Shown: piece after piece, positions 1 to 10,597 of the stretch
How positions within the stretch are numbered: position 1 is the first letter of the stretch
How the letters are laid out: every line of letters starts with the position of its first letter
Assembly (NCBI RefSeq): GCF_000576595.1
Contig: NZ_AWSA01000009.1
Coordinates: forward strand, 1-64,000
DNA: 64,000 bases
Direction: 5' to 3'
Origin: Intrasporangium oryzae NRRL B-24470
GTDB taxonomy: Bacteria; Actinomycetota; Actinomycetes; Actinomycetales; Dermatophilaceae
Made by a program: the position numbers and the translations under genes
The notes under the pieces: model-generated
Told to the model about the DNA's origin: nothing
The model's database searches: none
The model's input: the letters and a program-made list of their open reading frames with translations, nothing else

Positions 1-37
1 CCGTCACACCCGCGGCGTCCGTCGTCAGCTCGCCCAT
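1..37 (-). CDS. Start of a divergent gene, cut by the window edge
   Basis: An ATG on the minus strand (complement of 35-37) is preceded by GGAG four bases upstream and opens a frame that runs off the window, reading [11 protein letters not shown]. Only 12 codons are visible, so no function can be given. It would be transcribed divergently from glnR, leaving about 100 bp for both promoters. The call rests only on start context and position. Confidence 0.35.
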   Translation of the reverse strand, partial: MGELTTDAAGVT

Positions 38-139
38 CTCACTCCATCCCGGACTGCTCCCCGGCCGGCGCCCCGGCGTGCGGTCTCATCGTGCATTCGG
101 TCCCTTTCGGGGGGACCAGTCTCGCCTATCCTGCAGGGG

Positions 140-835
140 ATGGCCCGACTGCTGCTGCTGACCAACGCGCTCGCACCCAGCGCCGAGGTCCTGCCTGCCC
201 TCGGCCTCCTCAGCCACACCGTCCGGATCCTGCCCGCCGAGGCGACCGCGCTCGTCGACGCGCCCGAGTGCGACGTCATCGTCGTCGACGCGCGTCGCGA
301 GCTCGCGAGCGCCCGGTCCCTCTGCCGGGTGCTGCGCACGACCGGCCTCGCGACACCGCTCCTTGCCGTCCTCACCGAGGGCGGCCTCGCCGGCCTCACC
401 TCCGAGTGGGGACTCGACGACGTCCTGCTCGACTCCGCCGGCCCTGCCGAGGTCGACGCCCGGCTCCGGCTCGCGATGACGCGGGGCCAGGCCGAGTCGG
501 CCGACCTCGACCTGCCGATCACCTCCGGTGAGCTCGTCATCGACGAGGCGAGCTACTCGGCGAAGTTCAGGGGGACCCCCCTCGACCTCACCTACAAGGA
601 GTTCGAGCTGCTCAAGTACCTCGCGCAGCACCCGGGCCGGGTCTTCACCCGCGCCCAGCTGCTCCAGGAGGTCTGGGGCTACGACTACTACGGCGGCACG
701 CGCACCGTCGACGTCCACGTGCGGCGACTCCGGGCCAAGCTCGGCCCCGACCACGAGTCGCTCATCGGGACGGTCCGCAACGTCGGCTACCGCCTCGTGC
801 CCGACCGCCCGGAGCCCCTGCCCACCGGTTCCTGA
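140..835 (+). CDS. glnR: GlnR-type orphan response regulator of nitrogen metabolism
   Basis: This 231-residue OmpR-family protein has a receiver-like domain (about 1-120) and a C-terminal winged helix (about 135-225) with the well-kept stretch [19 protein letters not shown] and the wing [15 protein letters not shown]. The opening ([20 protein letters not shown]) closely matches my memory of actinobacterial GlnR rather than PhoB or MtrA. GlnR is a kinase-less global activator and repressor of nitrogen assimilation genes such as glnA, amtB and nirB. No histidine kinase gene is adjacent, which fits an orphan regulator. The ATG follows CAGGGG almost directly. A 17-bp hairpin closes the unit. Confidence 0.93.
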   Translation: MARLLLLTNALAPSAEVLPALGLLSHTVRILPAEATALVDAPECDVIVVDARRELASARSLCRVLRTTGLATPLLAVLTEGGLAGLTSEWGLDDVLLDSAGPAEVDARLRLAMTRGQAESADLDLPITSGELVIDEASYSAKFRGTPLDLTYKEFELLKYLAQHPGRVFTRAQLLQEVWGYDYYGGTRTVDVHVRRLRAKLGPDHESLIGTVRNVGYRLVPDRPEPLPTGS

Positions 836-858
836 CCCCACCCGGCCACGCGCCGAGC

Positions 859-897
859 GCACGTATGCCGCTGGGGCGGGCCCAGCGGCATACGTGC
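859..897. terminator. 17-bp perfect inverted repeat built on GTATGCCGC
   Basis: Arms at 859-875 and 881-897 are perfect complements around a 5-base loop (GCGGG). The site lies between the convergent ends of glnR and the 5'-nucleotidase gene, so a bidirectional terminator is likely. There is no U tract. The arms contain the word GTATGCCG, which is strongly over-represented in this window. Confidence 0.7.
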
Positions 898-928
898 TCG
901 TGAGTCTGGCGGTCGGTGACCGCTCAGG

Positions 929-2758
929 TCACTGCTTGGTGATGCGGTCGAGCGGGCCCGGGGTGTAGCCCCCCTGGCCGTCGAGGCTCGTCAGGTACGC
1001 CGCGAAGGCGTCGATGTCGAGACCGCCGAAGTACTTGCCCGTGCCGCTGCGGAAGGCCGGGAAGTTGTCGCCGCCGTCGGAGAGGAAGTTGTTCGTGACG
1101 ATGCGGTACGTCGCCGCCTTGTCGATCGGCGTGCCGTTCAGGGCCACCGTGCCGTCGACGACGCTCGACCCGTTGTGGGTGTAGGTGAAGCCCCTGCTGA
1201 TCTGCAGCACCTTGACCGAGGACGCGTTGGGCCCGCTCCACTGCTGGTTGAGGACGTCGTAGATCTGCTGGCCCGTCAGGGTCATCGAGACGAGGTAGTT
1301 GTTGAACGGCTGGACGGTGAACGCCTCGCCGAAGGTGACGTCACCCGGCGCCTCGAAGTACGGCGAGAACGCGTAGCTGAGGTCGGCGCGGATGCCACCG
1401 GGGTTCATGAACGCGATGACGGGCGTCTGGCCTCCGGTGACGACCGAGGGGTCGGCGAGCTGGGCGTCGGCGATGAGGTCACCGAGCTGCGACTCACCGG
1501 CGGCGCTCTGGGCGCGCGTCACGTCGGCTGTGATGTGGCCGATCACCTTCTCGGCGACCTTCTTGACGAGCCGGTTGTAGAGCGTGATGAGCGACGTCTG
1601 GTCGGGGTCCTTCGGGACGTCCTGCGTGACGATGCGGTTGGCCGAGGTGGCGTACGGGTCGGCCACGGCCGGGCGCACGAGGTCGTTGGTGCGACGGTCG
1701 AACGTCACGTCGGTCTCGGTGTAGAGCCGCCCGAAGGACGACGCCGAGGTCACGAGCCGCGGCTTGCCGGCCGGGTCGGGGATGTTGCAGACGTACGGCT
1801 GGTGCGTGTGTCCCGAGATGACCATGTCGATGGCCGGGCTGAGGTTGCGCGCGATCGGCAGGATCGGCGAGTCGGCGGCGAGCGCGCCGCTCTTGCAGGC
1901 GACGTCGTAAGGGCCGGCCGGCGGCGTGCCGCCCTGGTGGATGAGGACGACGATCGCGTCGACACCCTGCTCCTTGAGCACGGGGACGAGGGCGTTGGCC
2001 GTCGCGACCTCGTCCTCGAACTCGAGGCCGGCGACGCCCGACGCGGTGACGATCGAGGGGGTGTCCTTGAGCGTCATGCCGATGAAGCCGACCTTGGCGC
2101 CGTTGAAGTTCTTGATGGCGTAGGACGGGAGGATCGTCTTGCCGGTCGACTTCTCGACCACGTTGGCGGCGAGGTACTGGAACGTCGCTCCGGTGAACGT
2201 GTGGTCGGCGCAGGAGTTCTGGTTGTTGACGCCGTCGGGGCCGTCGTCGATGCAGCCGCCGGACTGGAGGCGCTGGAGCTCCCTGTAGCCCTCGTCGAAC
2301 TCGTGGTTGCCGACCGCGGTGATGTCGAGGCCGAGCGAGTTGAGCGACTCGACCGTCGGCTCGTCGTGGAACGCGGCCGAGAGGAGCGGGGAGGCGCCGA
2401 CCATGTCGCCGGCCGCGACGGTCACGGTGTACGGGTGGCCCACGCGGGCCTGCTTGAGGTGCGTTGCGAGGTACTCGACGCCACCGGCGAGCTTGTAGTT
2501 GATCAGCTCGGTCCTGTTGCCGTCCTTGTCGATGTCGTCGACGTCGACGTAGGGCGTCACCGTGATGCGGCCGCTCGACCCGGTGGGGGCCTCGAGGTTT
2601 CCGTGGAAGTCGTTGAACGACAGGATCTGGATGCCGAGCGTCGGCCCGGGCGGCGTCTTCTTGTCCTGGCTGACGGCCATGGCGGGCGCGGCGACCGCGG
2701 CAGCCGCGCACAGCCCGGCGACGGCGACGCCGGCGAGGCGTCTGGTGGATCGAGACAT
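929..2758 (-). CDS. Secreted 5'-nucleotidase / metallophosphatase (UshA family)
   Basis: The 609-residue protein starts with a Sec signal peptide (basic MSRSTRR, then an Ala/Val-rich core ending near AMA at about 28). The metallophosphoesterase domain shows NDFHGN near residue 50, GNHEFDEG near 145 and SGHTHQPY near 305, the usual two-metal site. The 5_nucleotid_C domain follows with [13 protein letters not shown]. It should hydrolyse extracellular nucleotides to nucleosides and phosphate. The start was chosen over an upstream open frame because it begins the signal peptide and has AGGGAG at proper spacing. It is divergent from mshD. Confidence 0.92.
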   Translation of the reverse strand: MSRSTRRLAGVAVAGLCAAAAVAAPAMAVSQDKKTPPGPTLGIQILSFNDFHGNLEAPTGSSGRITVTPYVDVDDIDKDGNRTELINYKLAGGVEYLATHLKQARVGHPYTVTVAAGDMVGASPLLSAAFHDEPTVESLNSLGLDITAVGNHEFDEGYRELQRLQSGGCIDDGPDGVNNQNSCADHTFTGATFQYLAANVVEKSTGKTILPSYAIKNFNGAKVGFIGMTLKDTPSIVTASGVAGLEFEDEVATANALVPVLKEQGVDAIVVLIHQGGTPPAGPYDVACKSGALAADSPILPIARNLSPAIDMVISGHTHQPYVCNIPDPAGKPRLVTSASSFGRLYTETDVTFDRRTNDLVRPAVADPYATSANRIVTQDVPKDPDQTSLITLYNRLVKKVAEKVIGHITADVTRAQSAAGESQLGDLIADAQLADPSVVTGGQTPVIAFMNPGGIRADLSYAFSPYFEAPGDVTFGEAFTVQPFNNYLVSMTLTGQQIYDVLNQQWSGPNASSVKVLQISRGFTYTHNGSSVVDGTVALNGTPIDKAATYRIVTNNFLSDGGDNFPAFRSGTGKYFGGLDIDAFAAYLTSLDGQGGYTPGPLDRITKQ

Positions 2759-2872
2759 GGTCTCCCTCTGCTTCGTGGGTTGCTGTGGACGCCCCCGAGC
2801 GCCCTCTGCGGAGGCTAGCCGCTCGCGGCGACGTTCGGGTGGCTCACAGGGTGCTTGTGGTGAAATCTCGGT

Positions 2873-3808
2873 ATGCCGTGCCCGAACATCGTCCGTCGCG
2901 ACGCGACGAGCCCCCTCACCGCGGCCGAGGCCGAGGCGGTGCTCGCCCTCGCGGCCCGCTCCGAGGAGGCGGACGGCGGCGCGCCCCTGTCGGAGCAGTT
3001 CCGCCTCTCGGTCCGCGCCCGCGATGTCGACGGCGTGGTCCACGTCCTCGCGTTCGACGAGAAGGGTCCGTATGCCGCTGGGCCGGCTCTCCTCGGCTAC
3101 GCGCAGTCCCGCGCCGGCGCCGGGGGCGAACCCCCGTCCGGTGAGCTCGTCGTCGCACCCGACGCCCGGCGCCGAGGGGTCGGCCGGGCGCTCGTCGAAG
3201 CGCTGCCCGAGCAGGTCCGACTGTGGAGCCACGCACGCGGAGCGGCCGGCGAGGGCGCGGCCCGGTTCGCCGAGGCCCTCGGGCTGCGGCCGGTGCGGTC
3301 CCTCCACGTCATGGGCCGGTCGCTCCGGTCCGGCCCCGAGTGGGGGCCTGCCATCCTGCCCGCCGACCTCGTGGCCCGGCACTTCGAGGTGGGGCGCGAC
3401 GAGGACGCCTGGGTGCAGGTCAACGCCGCGGCCTTCGCCCACCACCCCGAGCAGGGGTCGCTGCGTCGGGCCGACCTGGAGCAGCGGATGGCCGAGCCGT
3501 GGTGGGACCCGGACGGGTTCATCCTCGTCGTCGAGGCGGCCGACCCCGCCCGCATCGCCGCCTTCCACTGGACGAAGGTCGACCCGCCGGAGGGCGACGT
3601 CGGCGAGGTCTACGTCGTCGGGGTCGCCCCGGCCCAGCAGGGCCGGGGGCTCGGCACCGCGGTCACGGTGCTCGGGCTCGACCATCTCGCCCGGCGGGGC
3701 CTGCGTGAGGTCGTCCTCTACGTCGACGAGGAGAACACCGCCGCCGTCCACACCTACTCCCGGCTCGGCTTCGAGGACGTCGAGGTGCACCGCCAGTACG
3801 CCCGCTGA
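2873..3808 (+). CDS. mshD: Mycothiol synthase (acetyl-CoA:Cys-GlcN-Ins acetyltransferase)
   Basis: The 311-residue protein consists of two GNAT acetyltransferase domains. The first has the acetyl-CoA loop [18 protein letters not shown] near residue 100. The second has [19 protein letters not shown] near residue 250, followed by [20 protein letters not shown]. This layout and length are those of MshD, which performs the last step of mycothiol synthesis. The ATG (in the word GTATGCCG) has little Shine-Dalgarno signal. The mycothiol made here would be the expected reductant for the ArsC-type reductase at 16.8 kb. Confidence 0.93.
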   Translation: MPCPNIVRRDATSPLTAAEAEAVLALAARSEEADGGAPLSEQFRLSVRARDVDGVVHVLAFDEKGPYAAGPALLGYAQSRAGAGGEPPSGELVVAPDARRRGVGRALVEALPEQVRLWSHARGAAGEGAARFAEALGLRPVRSLHVMGRSLRSGPEWGPAILPADLVARHFEVGRDEDAWVQVNAAAFAHHPEQGSLRRADLEQRMAEPWWDPDGFILVVEAADPARIAAFHWTKVDPPEGDVGEVYVVGVAPAQQGRGLGTAVTVLGLDHLARRGLREVVLYVDEENTAAVHTYSRLGFEDVEVHRQYAR

Positions 3809-3872
3809 CCGCCGAGGTGAGGAGTCCCTCCAGGACTGCCCGCGACGGCCGTCCGGGTGTCACGATGGGCCT

Positions 3873-6236
3873 ATGAGCACCGGCAGCCTCGAACGCACCG
3901 ACCTGGACGAGCGCAACCAGCCCGGAAAGGGGGCCGAGTCCGGCGAGGGCGCCGAGGCCCCGGAAGCCGTGGGCGAGTCGGCCGAGGTCAGCTCGTTCAC
4001 GAGCACGGTGCCGTCGCGGCGGATCCCGGCCCGCGCCCCCAACGGGCGCTTCGTCGGGCCGGGCAGCCAGCTGCCACCCGAGGCCGACGACCTGCCGACC
4101 GACCGCTACCTCGAGCGCGAGCTGTCGTGGCTGCAGTTCAACGAGCGCGTCATGCAGCTCGCCATGGACCCGACGATCCCGCTCCTCGAGCGCGCCCGGT
4201 TCCTCGCCATCTTCGCAAGCAACCTCGACGAGTACTTCATGGTCCGCGTCGCCGGCCTCAAGCGCCGCATCGCGACCGGACTCGCCGTGCGGACGGCAGC
4301 GGGGCTCGAGCCCCGCGAGCTCATCGAGCGCGTCGCCCGGCTCGCCCACGAGCTGATGAACCAGCACGCCGCGATCTTCCAGCACGAGGTCCGTCCCGCC
4401 CTCGAGGAGCAGGGCATCACCATCGTCCGCTGGGACGAGCTCGACGAGGAGGACCAGGAGCCGCTCCACTACTTCTTCGCCGAGCGCGTCTTCCCGGTCC
4501 TCACCCCGCTCGCGGTCGACCCGGCGCACCCCTTCCCCTACATCTCGGGGCTCTCGCTCAACCTCGCCGTCCTCCTGCAGAACCCCAAGACCGGGTCGGA
4601 GCACTTCGCCCGCGTCAAGGTGCCACCGAGCCTCCCGCGCTTCATCCGCGTCGACGAGTACCTGCTCGACATCCCGCTCGACGCGCCCCTCGACGCCGTG
4701 CTCGACAAGGACCGCGAGCGCCGCCGCTTCGTGCCGCTCGAGGACATCATCGCCTCGCACCTCGACCAGCTCTTCCCGGGGATGCTCGTGCGCGAGCACT
4801 TCAGCTTCCGCGTCACCCGCAACGAGGACGTCGAGGTGGAGGAGGACGACACCGAGAACCTCCTCACGGCCCTCGAGAAGGAGCTGACGCGCCGCCGGTT
4901 CGGCCCGCCGATCCGCCTCGAGGTCGAGGACGACATCGACTCGAAGGTCCTCGACATGCTGAGCCGCGAGCTGCAGATCAGCGACCGCGAGGTCTACCGG
5001 CTGCCGACCCCGCTCGACCTGCGAGGCCTGTTCACGATCGCCGACGTCGACCGCTCCGACCTCGCCTTTCCCACCTTCTTCCCGCGCACCCACCCCGACT
5101 TCGCGCCGACCGAGAGCGCCAAGCCGATCGACCTGCTCGCCGCGGTGCGCCAGAAGGACGTTCTCGTCCAGCACCCCTACAACTCGTTCTCGACGTCGGT
5201 GCAGGCCTTCATCGAGCAGGCGGCGGCCGACCCCAACGTCCTCGCGATCAAGCAGACGCTCTACCGGACCTCGGGCGACTCGCCGATCATCGACGCGCTC
5301 ATCGACGCCGCCGAGGCCGGCAAGCAGGTCCTCGCCGTCGTCGAGATCAAGGCCCGGTTCGACGAGGTCAACAACATCTCGTGGGCGCGCAAGCTGGAGG
5401 AGGCGGGCGTCCACGTCGTCTACGGCGTCGTCGGCCTCAAGACCCACGCCAAGCTGTGCCTCGTCGTGCGCCAGGAGTCCGACGGCCTCGTGCGGTACTG
5501 CCACATCGGCACCGGCAACTACAACCCCAAGACCGCGCGCGTCTACGAGGACTTCGGCCTCTTCACGTGCGACCCGCAGGTCGGCGAGGACCTGTCGCGC
5601 CTCTTCAACCTCCTGTCGGGCTTCGCCCCCCGGAGCAGGTTCAAGCGGCTCCTCGTCGCCCCGCGGTCGGTCCGATCGGGCCTCGTCGAGCTCATCGAGG
5701 AGGAGGTCGCCCTCCACGAGGCGCGCGGCGAGGCCGGGCCTCCCGGGCGGATCGTGTTCAAGGCCAACTCCATCGTCGACGAGGAGCTCATCGACGCCCT
5801 CTACCGGGCGAGCATCGCCGGGGTCCACGTCGACATCTGGGTGCGCGGCATCTGCGCCGTCCGCCCGGGCGTCACGGGCCTCAGCGAGCACATCCGCGTG
5901 CGCTCCGTCCTCGGCCGCTTCCTCGAGCACTCGCGGGTGTTCTGGTTCGACCACGGTGGAGACCCGCAGGTCTACATCGGCAGCGCCGACCTGATGCACC
6001 GTAACCTCGACCGCCGCGTCGAGGCGCTCGTGCGGATCACCGACCCCGGTCACCTCGAGGAGCTGCGTGACCTCATCGACCTCGGCTTCGCCGAGACGAC
6101 GTCGCGCTGGGACCTCGGGTCGGACGGCCGGTGGGTCCGCCACCACCAGACCGAGCTCGGCGAGCCCCTCGACGACCTCCAGGTCAAGCTCATGGAGCGG
6201 CACGACAAGAGGCGGCGCAAGGCACGCCGGCGCTGA
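3873..6236 (+). CDS. ppk1: Polyphosphate kinase 1
   Basis: PPK1 reversibly transfers the gamma-phosphate of ATP to polyphosphate. The 787-residue protein has an N-terminal tail of about 70 residues rich in Glu, Ala and Gly that the family core lacks. The PPK N domain begins at [17 protein letters not shown]. The catalytic domain has the autophosphorylated His in VGLKTHAKL and the second conserved His in [14 protein letters not shown], with [17 protein letters not shown] near the end. The ATG was chosen because it follows the mshD stop by 64 bp and the upstream open frame lies inside mshD. Phosphate genes follow 1 kb downstream. Confidence 0.95.
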   Translation: MSTGSLERTDLDERNQPGKGAESGEGAEAPEAVGESAEVSSFTSTVPSRRIPARAPNGRFVGPGSQLPPEADDLPTDRYLERELSWLQFNERVMQLAMDPTIPLLERARFLAIFASNLDEYFMVRVAGLKRRIATGLAVRTAAGLEPRELIERVARLAHELMNQHAAIFQHEVRPALEEQGITIVRWDELDEEDQEPLHYFFAERVFPVLTPLAVDPAHPFPYISGLSLNLAVLLQNPKTGSEHFARVKVPPSLPRFIRVDEYLLDIPLDAPLDAVLDKDRERRRFVPLEDIIASHLDQLFPGMLVREHFSFRVTRNEDVEVEEDDTENLLTALEKELTRRRFGPPIRLEVEDDIDSKVLDMLSRELQISDREVYRLPTPLDLRGLFTIADVDRSDLAFPTFFPRTHPDFAPTESAKPIDLLAAVRQKDVLVQHPYNSFSTSVQAFIEQAAADPNVLAIKQTLYRTSGDSPIIDALIDAAEAGKQVLAVVEIKARFDEVNNISWARKLEEAGVHVVYGVVGLKTHAKLCLVVRQESDGLVRYCHIGTGNYNPKTARVYEDFGLFTCDPQVGEDLSRLFNLLSGFAPRSRFKRLLVAPRSVRSGLVELIEEEVALHEARGEAGPPGRIVFKANSIVDEELIDALYRASIAGVHVDIWVRGICAVRPGVTGLSEHIRVRSVLGRFLEHSRVFWFDHGGDPQVYIGSADLMHRNLDRRVEALVRITDPGHLEELRDLIDLGFAETTSRWDLGSDGRWVRHHQTELGEPLDDLQVKLMERHDKRRRKARRR

Positions 6237-6280
6237 GCTGCGGGGGACGGACCGGGTCCGTTTCCGGCAGACTGGCGCGC

Positions 6281-7231
6281 GTGGCCTCCCTCATCCCCGC
6301 AGCGGGCACCCTCCCCTGGCGTCGCCGCGGCGGTCAGCTGGAGGTCGCGCTCGTCCACCGGCCGAAGTACGACGACTGGTCGTGGGCCAAGGGCAAGCTC
6401 GACCCGGGCGAGGCGCCGTGCATCGCTGCCGTGCGGGAGACGTCGGAGGAGACCGGGCTGGACGTGCGCCTCGGCCCGCCGCTCCCCCTGTCCGAGTACC
6501 CCGTCCTCGATGCCGTGGGTGCGCCCGCGACGAAGCAGGTCCACTACTGGGCCGCGACCGTGACGGGCGGCTCGGGTCGGCTCGAGCACGAGATCGACGA
6601 GGTGGTCTGGGCCGACGTGCCGACGGCGAACGCCCGCCTCGACTACGCCCGCGACCGCGAGCAGCTCCTCGCCCTCGTCCGGGCCGAACGCGAGGGCGAC
6701 CTCGACACCTGGCCGCTCGCGCTCGTGCGGCACGCGAAGGCGCAGCCCCGATCCCGCTGGACGGGTGACGACCGTCTGCGTCCGCTCGACGCGGTCGGAC
6801 GCGCCCAGGCCGCGACCGTCGCGAAGGTGCTCGCGGCATACGGCGTGACGCGGGTCGTGTCCTCGACGTCGACGCGCTGCGTCACGACCGTCGAGCCGTA
6901 TGCCGTCCGGCGCGGCGCGCGCCTCGTCACCCGCGCCAGCCTGTCCGAGGAGGGCTTCGCCGAAGACTCCTCGGGTGCTCCGCGGCAGGTCGAGAAGCTG
7001 CTCCGACGCGGCGAGCCGGCGGCCCTGTGCAGCCACGGGCCGGTCCTGCCGACACTGCTCGACACGCTGGCCGAACGGGTCCCGGCCGACCACCTCCGCG
7101 CCGAATGGCTCACCGAGCAGCTGCGGACGGCCGCCGACTCGGCCCTGCGCAAGGGCGAGGTCCTCGTGTGCCACCTCACCGGTCGCGGGGCCGAGGCCCG
7201 CGTCGTCCACCTCGAGCGCGTCGACACCTGA
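6281..7231 (+). CDS. Nudix hydrolase / histidine phosphatase fusion (MutT1-like)
   Basis: The 316-residue protein has an N-terminal Nudix domain with a complete Nudix box (G-5-E-7-REUxEExGU) in GKLDPGEA followed by RETSEETGLDV. A C-terminal histidine phosphatase domain starts at LALVRHAKAQPR. This is the domain order of mycobacterial MutT1, which hydrolyses 8-oxo-dGTP and diadenosine polyphosphates. The GTG start at 6281 sits 45 bp after ppk1, suggesting one transcript. Linkage to ppk1 is common in actinobacteria. Confidence 0.88.
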   Translation: MASLIPAAGTLPWRRRGGQLEVALVHRPKYDDWSWAKGKLDPGEAPCIAAVRETSEETGLDVRLGPPLPLSEYPVLDAVGAPATKQVHYWAATVTGGSGRLEHEIDEVVWADVPTANARLDYARDREQLLALVRAEREGDLDTWPLALVRHAKAQPRSRWTGDDRLRPLDAVGRAQAATVAKVLAAYGVTRVVSSTSTRCVTTVEPYAVRRGARLVTRASLSEEGFAEDSSGAPRQVEKLLRRGEPAALCSHGPVLPTLLDTLAERVPADHLRAEWLTEQLRTAADSALRKGEVLVCHLTGRGAEARVVHLERVDT

Positions 7232-7259
7232 CCATCCGGGCCCCAAGTCGTCGCCACCC

Positions 7260-7281
7260 GTTCACCTGGAGTTAACCGCAC
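7260..7281 (+). promoter_or_regulatory. PHO box upstream of pstS
   Basis: Two adjacent 11-bp direct repeats, GTTCACCTGGA and GTTAACCGCAC, fit the PhoP-binding PHO box of actinobacteria (GTTCACC-type units every 11 bp). The pair lies 117 bp before the pstS start, so phosphate-starvation activation by PhoR-PhoP is expected. The match is to a consensus from memory. Confidence 0.75.
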
Positions 7282-7397
7282 GGGGCGAAGTGGTCACCCT
7301 GCCCTCCTATGTTCGCGGTGGATGAACCATCCAGACGCGTCGCCGGACCCGCCGGCGACACCAAACGGTCCCACCCCCATCGAGAGGGAACACGCTC

Positions 7398-8519
7398 GTG
7401 TCTGTTTCGCGTATCGGCGCCATCGGCGCCATCGCCCTGTCCGGTGCCCTCGCGCTGTCCGCCTGCGCGTCCGAGAACCCCGCACCGGCCGCATCTGCCT
7501 CCAGCGGCGGCACCTCCGGGGCCTCGGCCGCCGACTGCTTCAGCGGCGACCTCAAGGCAGAGGGCTCCACGGCCCAGAAGAACGCCATCGACGAGGCCAT
7601 CAAGGCCTACCAGACGGCCTGCGCCAACGCCAACATCGACTACCAGCCCACCGGTTCCGGTGCGGGCATCAAGCAGTTCATCGCCAAGCAGGTCGACTTC
7701 GCGGGCTCCGACTCCGCGCTCAAGACCGTTCCCAAGGACGGCAAGGTCGAGGCCACCGACGCCAAGAACGCCTGTGGCTCCGATGCCTGGAACCTGCCCA
7801 TGGTCACCGGCCCGATCGCCATCGCCTACAACGTCAAGGGCGTTGACAAGCTCGTCCTCAACGCCGAGGTCGCCGCGAAGATCTTCGACGGCAAGATCAC
7901 GACGTGGAACGACCCGGCCATCGCCGCGCTCAACAAGGGCGTCACGCTCCCGGCCACGCCCATCAAGGTCTTCTTCCGCTCGGACGAGTCCGGCACGACG
8001 GAGAACTTCACGAAGTACCTCCACGCCGCGGCTCCCAGCGCCTGGACGTACGACCCCGCCAAGAAGTGGACCGGCCAGGGCGAGGGCAAGGAGAAGTCCG
8101 CCGGTGTCGCCACCGCCACAAAGGGTCAGGACGGCGGCATCACGTACGTCGAGCTGAGCTACGCGCAGCAGAACCAGCTGCCGATGGCCCAGATCGACAA
8201 CGGCTCCGGCCCCGTCGAGCTGACCCCGGAGGCCGCCGGCAAGACGATCGCCACGGCGAAGCAGACCGGCACCGGCAACGACCTCGCCCTCAAGATCGAC
8301 TACGCGACGAAGGAGGCCGGGGCCTACCCGATCGTCCTCGTCACCTACGAGATCGTCTGCTCGAAGTACGCTGATGCCGAGACGGGCAAGAAGGTCAAGT
8401 CCTTCCTCAAGAGCTTCTCCTCGGACGCAGTCCAGAAGAGCCTCACGAGCCTGGGCTACGCGCCGCTCCCGACCGAGGTTGCCACCAAGGTCCAGAGCGC
8501 GGTCAACGCGATCTCCTGA
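7398..8519 (+). CDS. pstS: Phosphate ABC transporter substrate-binding lipoprotein
   Basis: The 373-residue lipoprotein has a lipobox (LALSAC, Cys 23), a Ser/Gly-rich linker, and then the PstS core. Phosphate-binding loops are visible as AEGSTAQKNAI, GSGAGIKQF and RSDESGTTENFTKYL. It captures phosphate outside the membrane for PstCAB. The GTG start follows GAGAGGGAA. It is the first and probably most highly expressed gene of pstSCAB, because a hairpin separates it from pstC. Confidence 0.96.
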   Translation: MSVSRIGAIGAIALSGALALSACASENPAPAASASSGGTSGASAADCFSGDLKAEGSTAQKNAIDEAIKAYQTACANANIDYQPTGSGAGIKQFIAKQVDFAGSDSALKTVPKDGKVEATDAKNACGSDAWNLPMVTGPIAIAYNVKGVDKLVLNAEVAAKIFDGKITTWNDPAIAALNKGVTLPATPIKVFFRSDESGTTENFTKYLHAAAPSAWTYDPAKKWTGQGEGKEKSAGVATATKGQDGGITYVELSYAQQNQLPMAQIDNGSGPVELTPEAAGKTIATAKQTGTGNDLALKIDYATKEAGAYPIVLVTYEIVCSKYADAETGKKVKSFLKSFSSDAVQKSLTSLGYAPLPTEVATKVQSAVNAIS

Positions 8520-8524
8520 CCATC

Positions 8525-8565
8525 GGGAAAGGGGCGGGCGCCGCACCCGGCGTCCGCCCCTTCCC
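8525..8565 (+). terminator. Partial terminator between pstS and pstC
   Basis: A GC-rich hairpin (arms about 8525-8543 and 8548-8565, containing GGGGCGG and CCGCCCC) lies just after the pstS stop. Such intercistronic hairpins commonly make pstS mRNA more abundant than the rest of the operon; that role here is inferred. Confidence 0.65.
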
Positions 8566-8599
8566 TGCTCCACCTGAACCCACTGGAAGGGGCCCTCAC

Positions 8600-9607
8600 G
8601 TGTCCACCGTGACCGGTGTGTCCGCCACCGACGATCCCCCCGGCCCCGACGGCAGGACACCGCTTCGGGGCGTTTCCGCGTCAACCGGCCGCCTCGGCGA
8701 CCGGCTCTTCGGCGGGGCTGCGACGGTCTCCGGGGTCATCGTCATCGCGACGGTCACCCTCATCGCCGTCTTCCTCATCGTCCAGGCCGTACCCGCCCTT
8801 CGGGACAACCAGGCGAGCTTCTTCACCTCACGCGAGTGGGCCCCCGGCGGGGACACGCCGCGCTTCGGCATCGTCGAGTTCCTGTGGACGACCGTCGCCG
8901 CCTCGACCATGGCCATGATCATCGCCGTGCCGTTCGGCGTCGCCGTGGCGCTCTTCCTCACGCAGTACGCCCCGCTGTGGATGCGCGGCCCCGCCGCGGC
9001 GCTCGTCGACCTGCTCGCGGCCGTGCCCTCGATCGTCTACGGCCTCTGGGGCCTGATCACGTTCGCACCGTTCTTCAAGCCGATCCAGGGGTGGCTGGAG
9101 AACACGCTGGGCTGGATTCCGCTCTTCTCCCCGACTGGCATCTCCGGTGGAACCATCCTCTTCATCGGCCTCGTCCTCTCGATCATGGTCCTGCCGATCG
9201 TCACCGCGCTCTCGCGCGAGGTCTTCGCGCAGACGCCGCTCGCCCACAAGGAGGGCGCCCTCGCGCTCGGTGCGACGCGCTGGGAGATGATCCGCACGGC
9301 TGTCCTGCCCTTCGGCCGCCCCGGCGTCATCTCGGCCGCCATGCTCGCTCTCGGCCGGGCCCTCGGCGAGACGATCGCCGTCACCTTCCTCGTCTCGTCG
9401 CTGCCCGACGGCGCGGCATGGACCTGGTCGCTCTTCAACGGTGGTGAGACCTTCGCCTCGAAGATCGCGAACAACGCCGCGGAGTTCAGCAACCCCAACA
9501 AGACGGGGGCCTACATCGCCGCCGGGCTGGTGCTCTTCGTGCTGACCTTCATCGTCAACAGCATCGCCCGCATCGTCATCGAGCGCAGGAAGGCCTTCAC
9601 CGAATGA
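8600..9607 (+). CDS. pstC: Phosphate ABC transporter permease
   Basis: The 335-residue inner-membrane permease has about six transmembrane segments. The permease signature is visible as ALALGATRWEMIRTAVLPFGRPG, whose EAA loop (here shown in part as ALGATRWEMIR) contacts PstB. An N-terminal cytoplasmic stretch of about 35 residues precedes the first membrane segment. The GTG start follows GGAAGGGG. The final four bases overlap the pstA start (ATGA), so the two are translationally coupled. Confidence 0.95.
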   Translation: MSTVTGVSATDDPPGPDGRTPLRGVSASTGRLGDRLFGGAATVSGVIVIATVTLIAVFLIVQAVPALRDNQASFFTSREWAPGGDTPRFGIVEFLWTTVAASTMAMIIAVPFGVAVALFLTQYAPLWMRGPAAALVDLLAAVPSIVYGLWGLITFAPFFKPIQGWLENTLGWIPLFSPTGISGGTILFIGLVLSIMVLPIVTALSREVFAQTPLAHKEGALALGATRWEMIRTAVLPFGRPGVISAAMLALGRALGETIAVTFLVSSLPDGAAWTWSLFNGGETFASKIANNAAEFSNPNKTGAYIAAGLVLFVLTFIVNSIARIVIERRKAFTE

Positions 9608-10578
9608 GCGCGCTCAAGACCGACCAGCGGGTGCCCGAGGACGAGAACATGACCGGCGACAGCCCCACCTCACCGCCGCCAAGCAACCGATCGGGCAACG
9701 AAGCGCTGCGCGAGATGAGCAACCCGCACCGCGGCCGCGCGATCAAGGACCTCATCGCCAGGATCGCGATGTGGGTGTCGTTCTTCGTCGCGATGGTGCC
9801 CCTCGCCTGGATTCTCTGGACGGTTGTGAGCAAGGGGATCCACCTGCTCCTCTCGGCGACGTGGTGGACGGGCAACCAGCGCAACATCAACTCGAGCGAC
9901 GTCGGCGGCGGGGCGCGCCACGCCATCGAGGGCACCTTGATGATGGCCGGCGTCACGGCGCTCATCGCCGTGCCGATCGGCATCTTGACCGCCGTCTACC
10001 TCGTGGAGTACGGCAGGGGCGGCCTGGCCCGGGCGATCAGCTTCATGGTCGACATCCTCTCGGGCGTGCCGTCCATCGTCGCGGCCCTCTTCATCTACGC
10101 CGTCTGGGTGACGACCTTCGGGCTCGACCGGTCCGGCTTCGCGGCGGCCCTCGCCCTCGTCCTGCTCATGATCCCCGTCATCGTCCGCTCGACGGAAGAG
10201 ATGCTCAAGCTCGTGCCCAACGAGCTGCGTGAGGCGGCCTACGCCCTCGGTGTCCCCAAGTGGGTGACGATCGTCAAGATCGTCCTGCGGACCGCCTTCT
10301 CGGGCATCGTCACGGGCGTCCTGCTGGGCCTGGCCCGCATCATGGGCGAGACGGCTCCGCTGCTGATCCTCGCCCCGTACACGAAGAACTTCCAGCATGA
10401 CCTCTTCAACGGCAACTTCCCGACGTTGCCGATGATGATCAACCAGGACCGCGGCGACTTCGCCCTCGCCAGCGCTGCGGCGCGCATGTGGGGCACCGCC
10501 CTGACGCTGATTCTCCTCGTCCTCCTCCTCAACATCATCGGCCGGGTCATCGCGCACTTCGGCTCGGTCAAGAAGTAA
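9604..10578 (+). CDS. pstA: Phosphate ABC transporter permease
   Basis: The 324-residue permease partners PstC. It has about six membrane segments after a hydrophilic N-terminus of about 50 residues, and the EAA loop [19 protein letters not shown]. The glycine-rich segment [17 protein letters not shown] is typical of PstA. It starts inside the pstC stop and is followed after 19 bp by pstB. Confidence 0.95.
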   Translation: MSALKTDQRVPEDENMTGDSPTSPPPSNRSGNEALREMSNPHRGRAIKDLIARIAMWVSFFVAMVPLAWILWTVVSKGIHLLLSATWWTGNQRNINSSDVGGGARHAIEGTLMMAGVTALIAVPIGILTAVYLVEYGRGGLARAISFMVDILSGVPSIVAALFIYAVWVTTFGLDRSGFAAALALVLLMIPVIVRSTEEMLKLVPNELREAAYALGVPKWVTIVKIVLRTAFSGIVTGVLLGLARIMGETAPLLILAPYTKNFQHDLFNGNFPTLPMMINQDRGDFALASAAARMWGTALTLILLVLLLNIIGRVIAHFGSVKK

Positions 10579-10597
10579 GAAAGCGAACCACTCGACG

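Noticed and set aside
929-3790. Long minus-strand frame extending the 5'-nucleotidase upstream to 3790
   Set aside because: The upstream part is antisense to mshD; the signal peptide and ribosome site set the start at 2758.
2562-3872. Open frame in line with ppk1 upstream of 3873
   Set aside because: It lies across mshD in another frame with Arg/Ser/Pro-rich, shadow-like composition.
3663-6203. 846-codon minus-strand frame opposite ppk1
   Set aside because: Antisense shadow of a high-GC gene; composition is Glu/Val/Leu/Arg-biased and no domain is seen.
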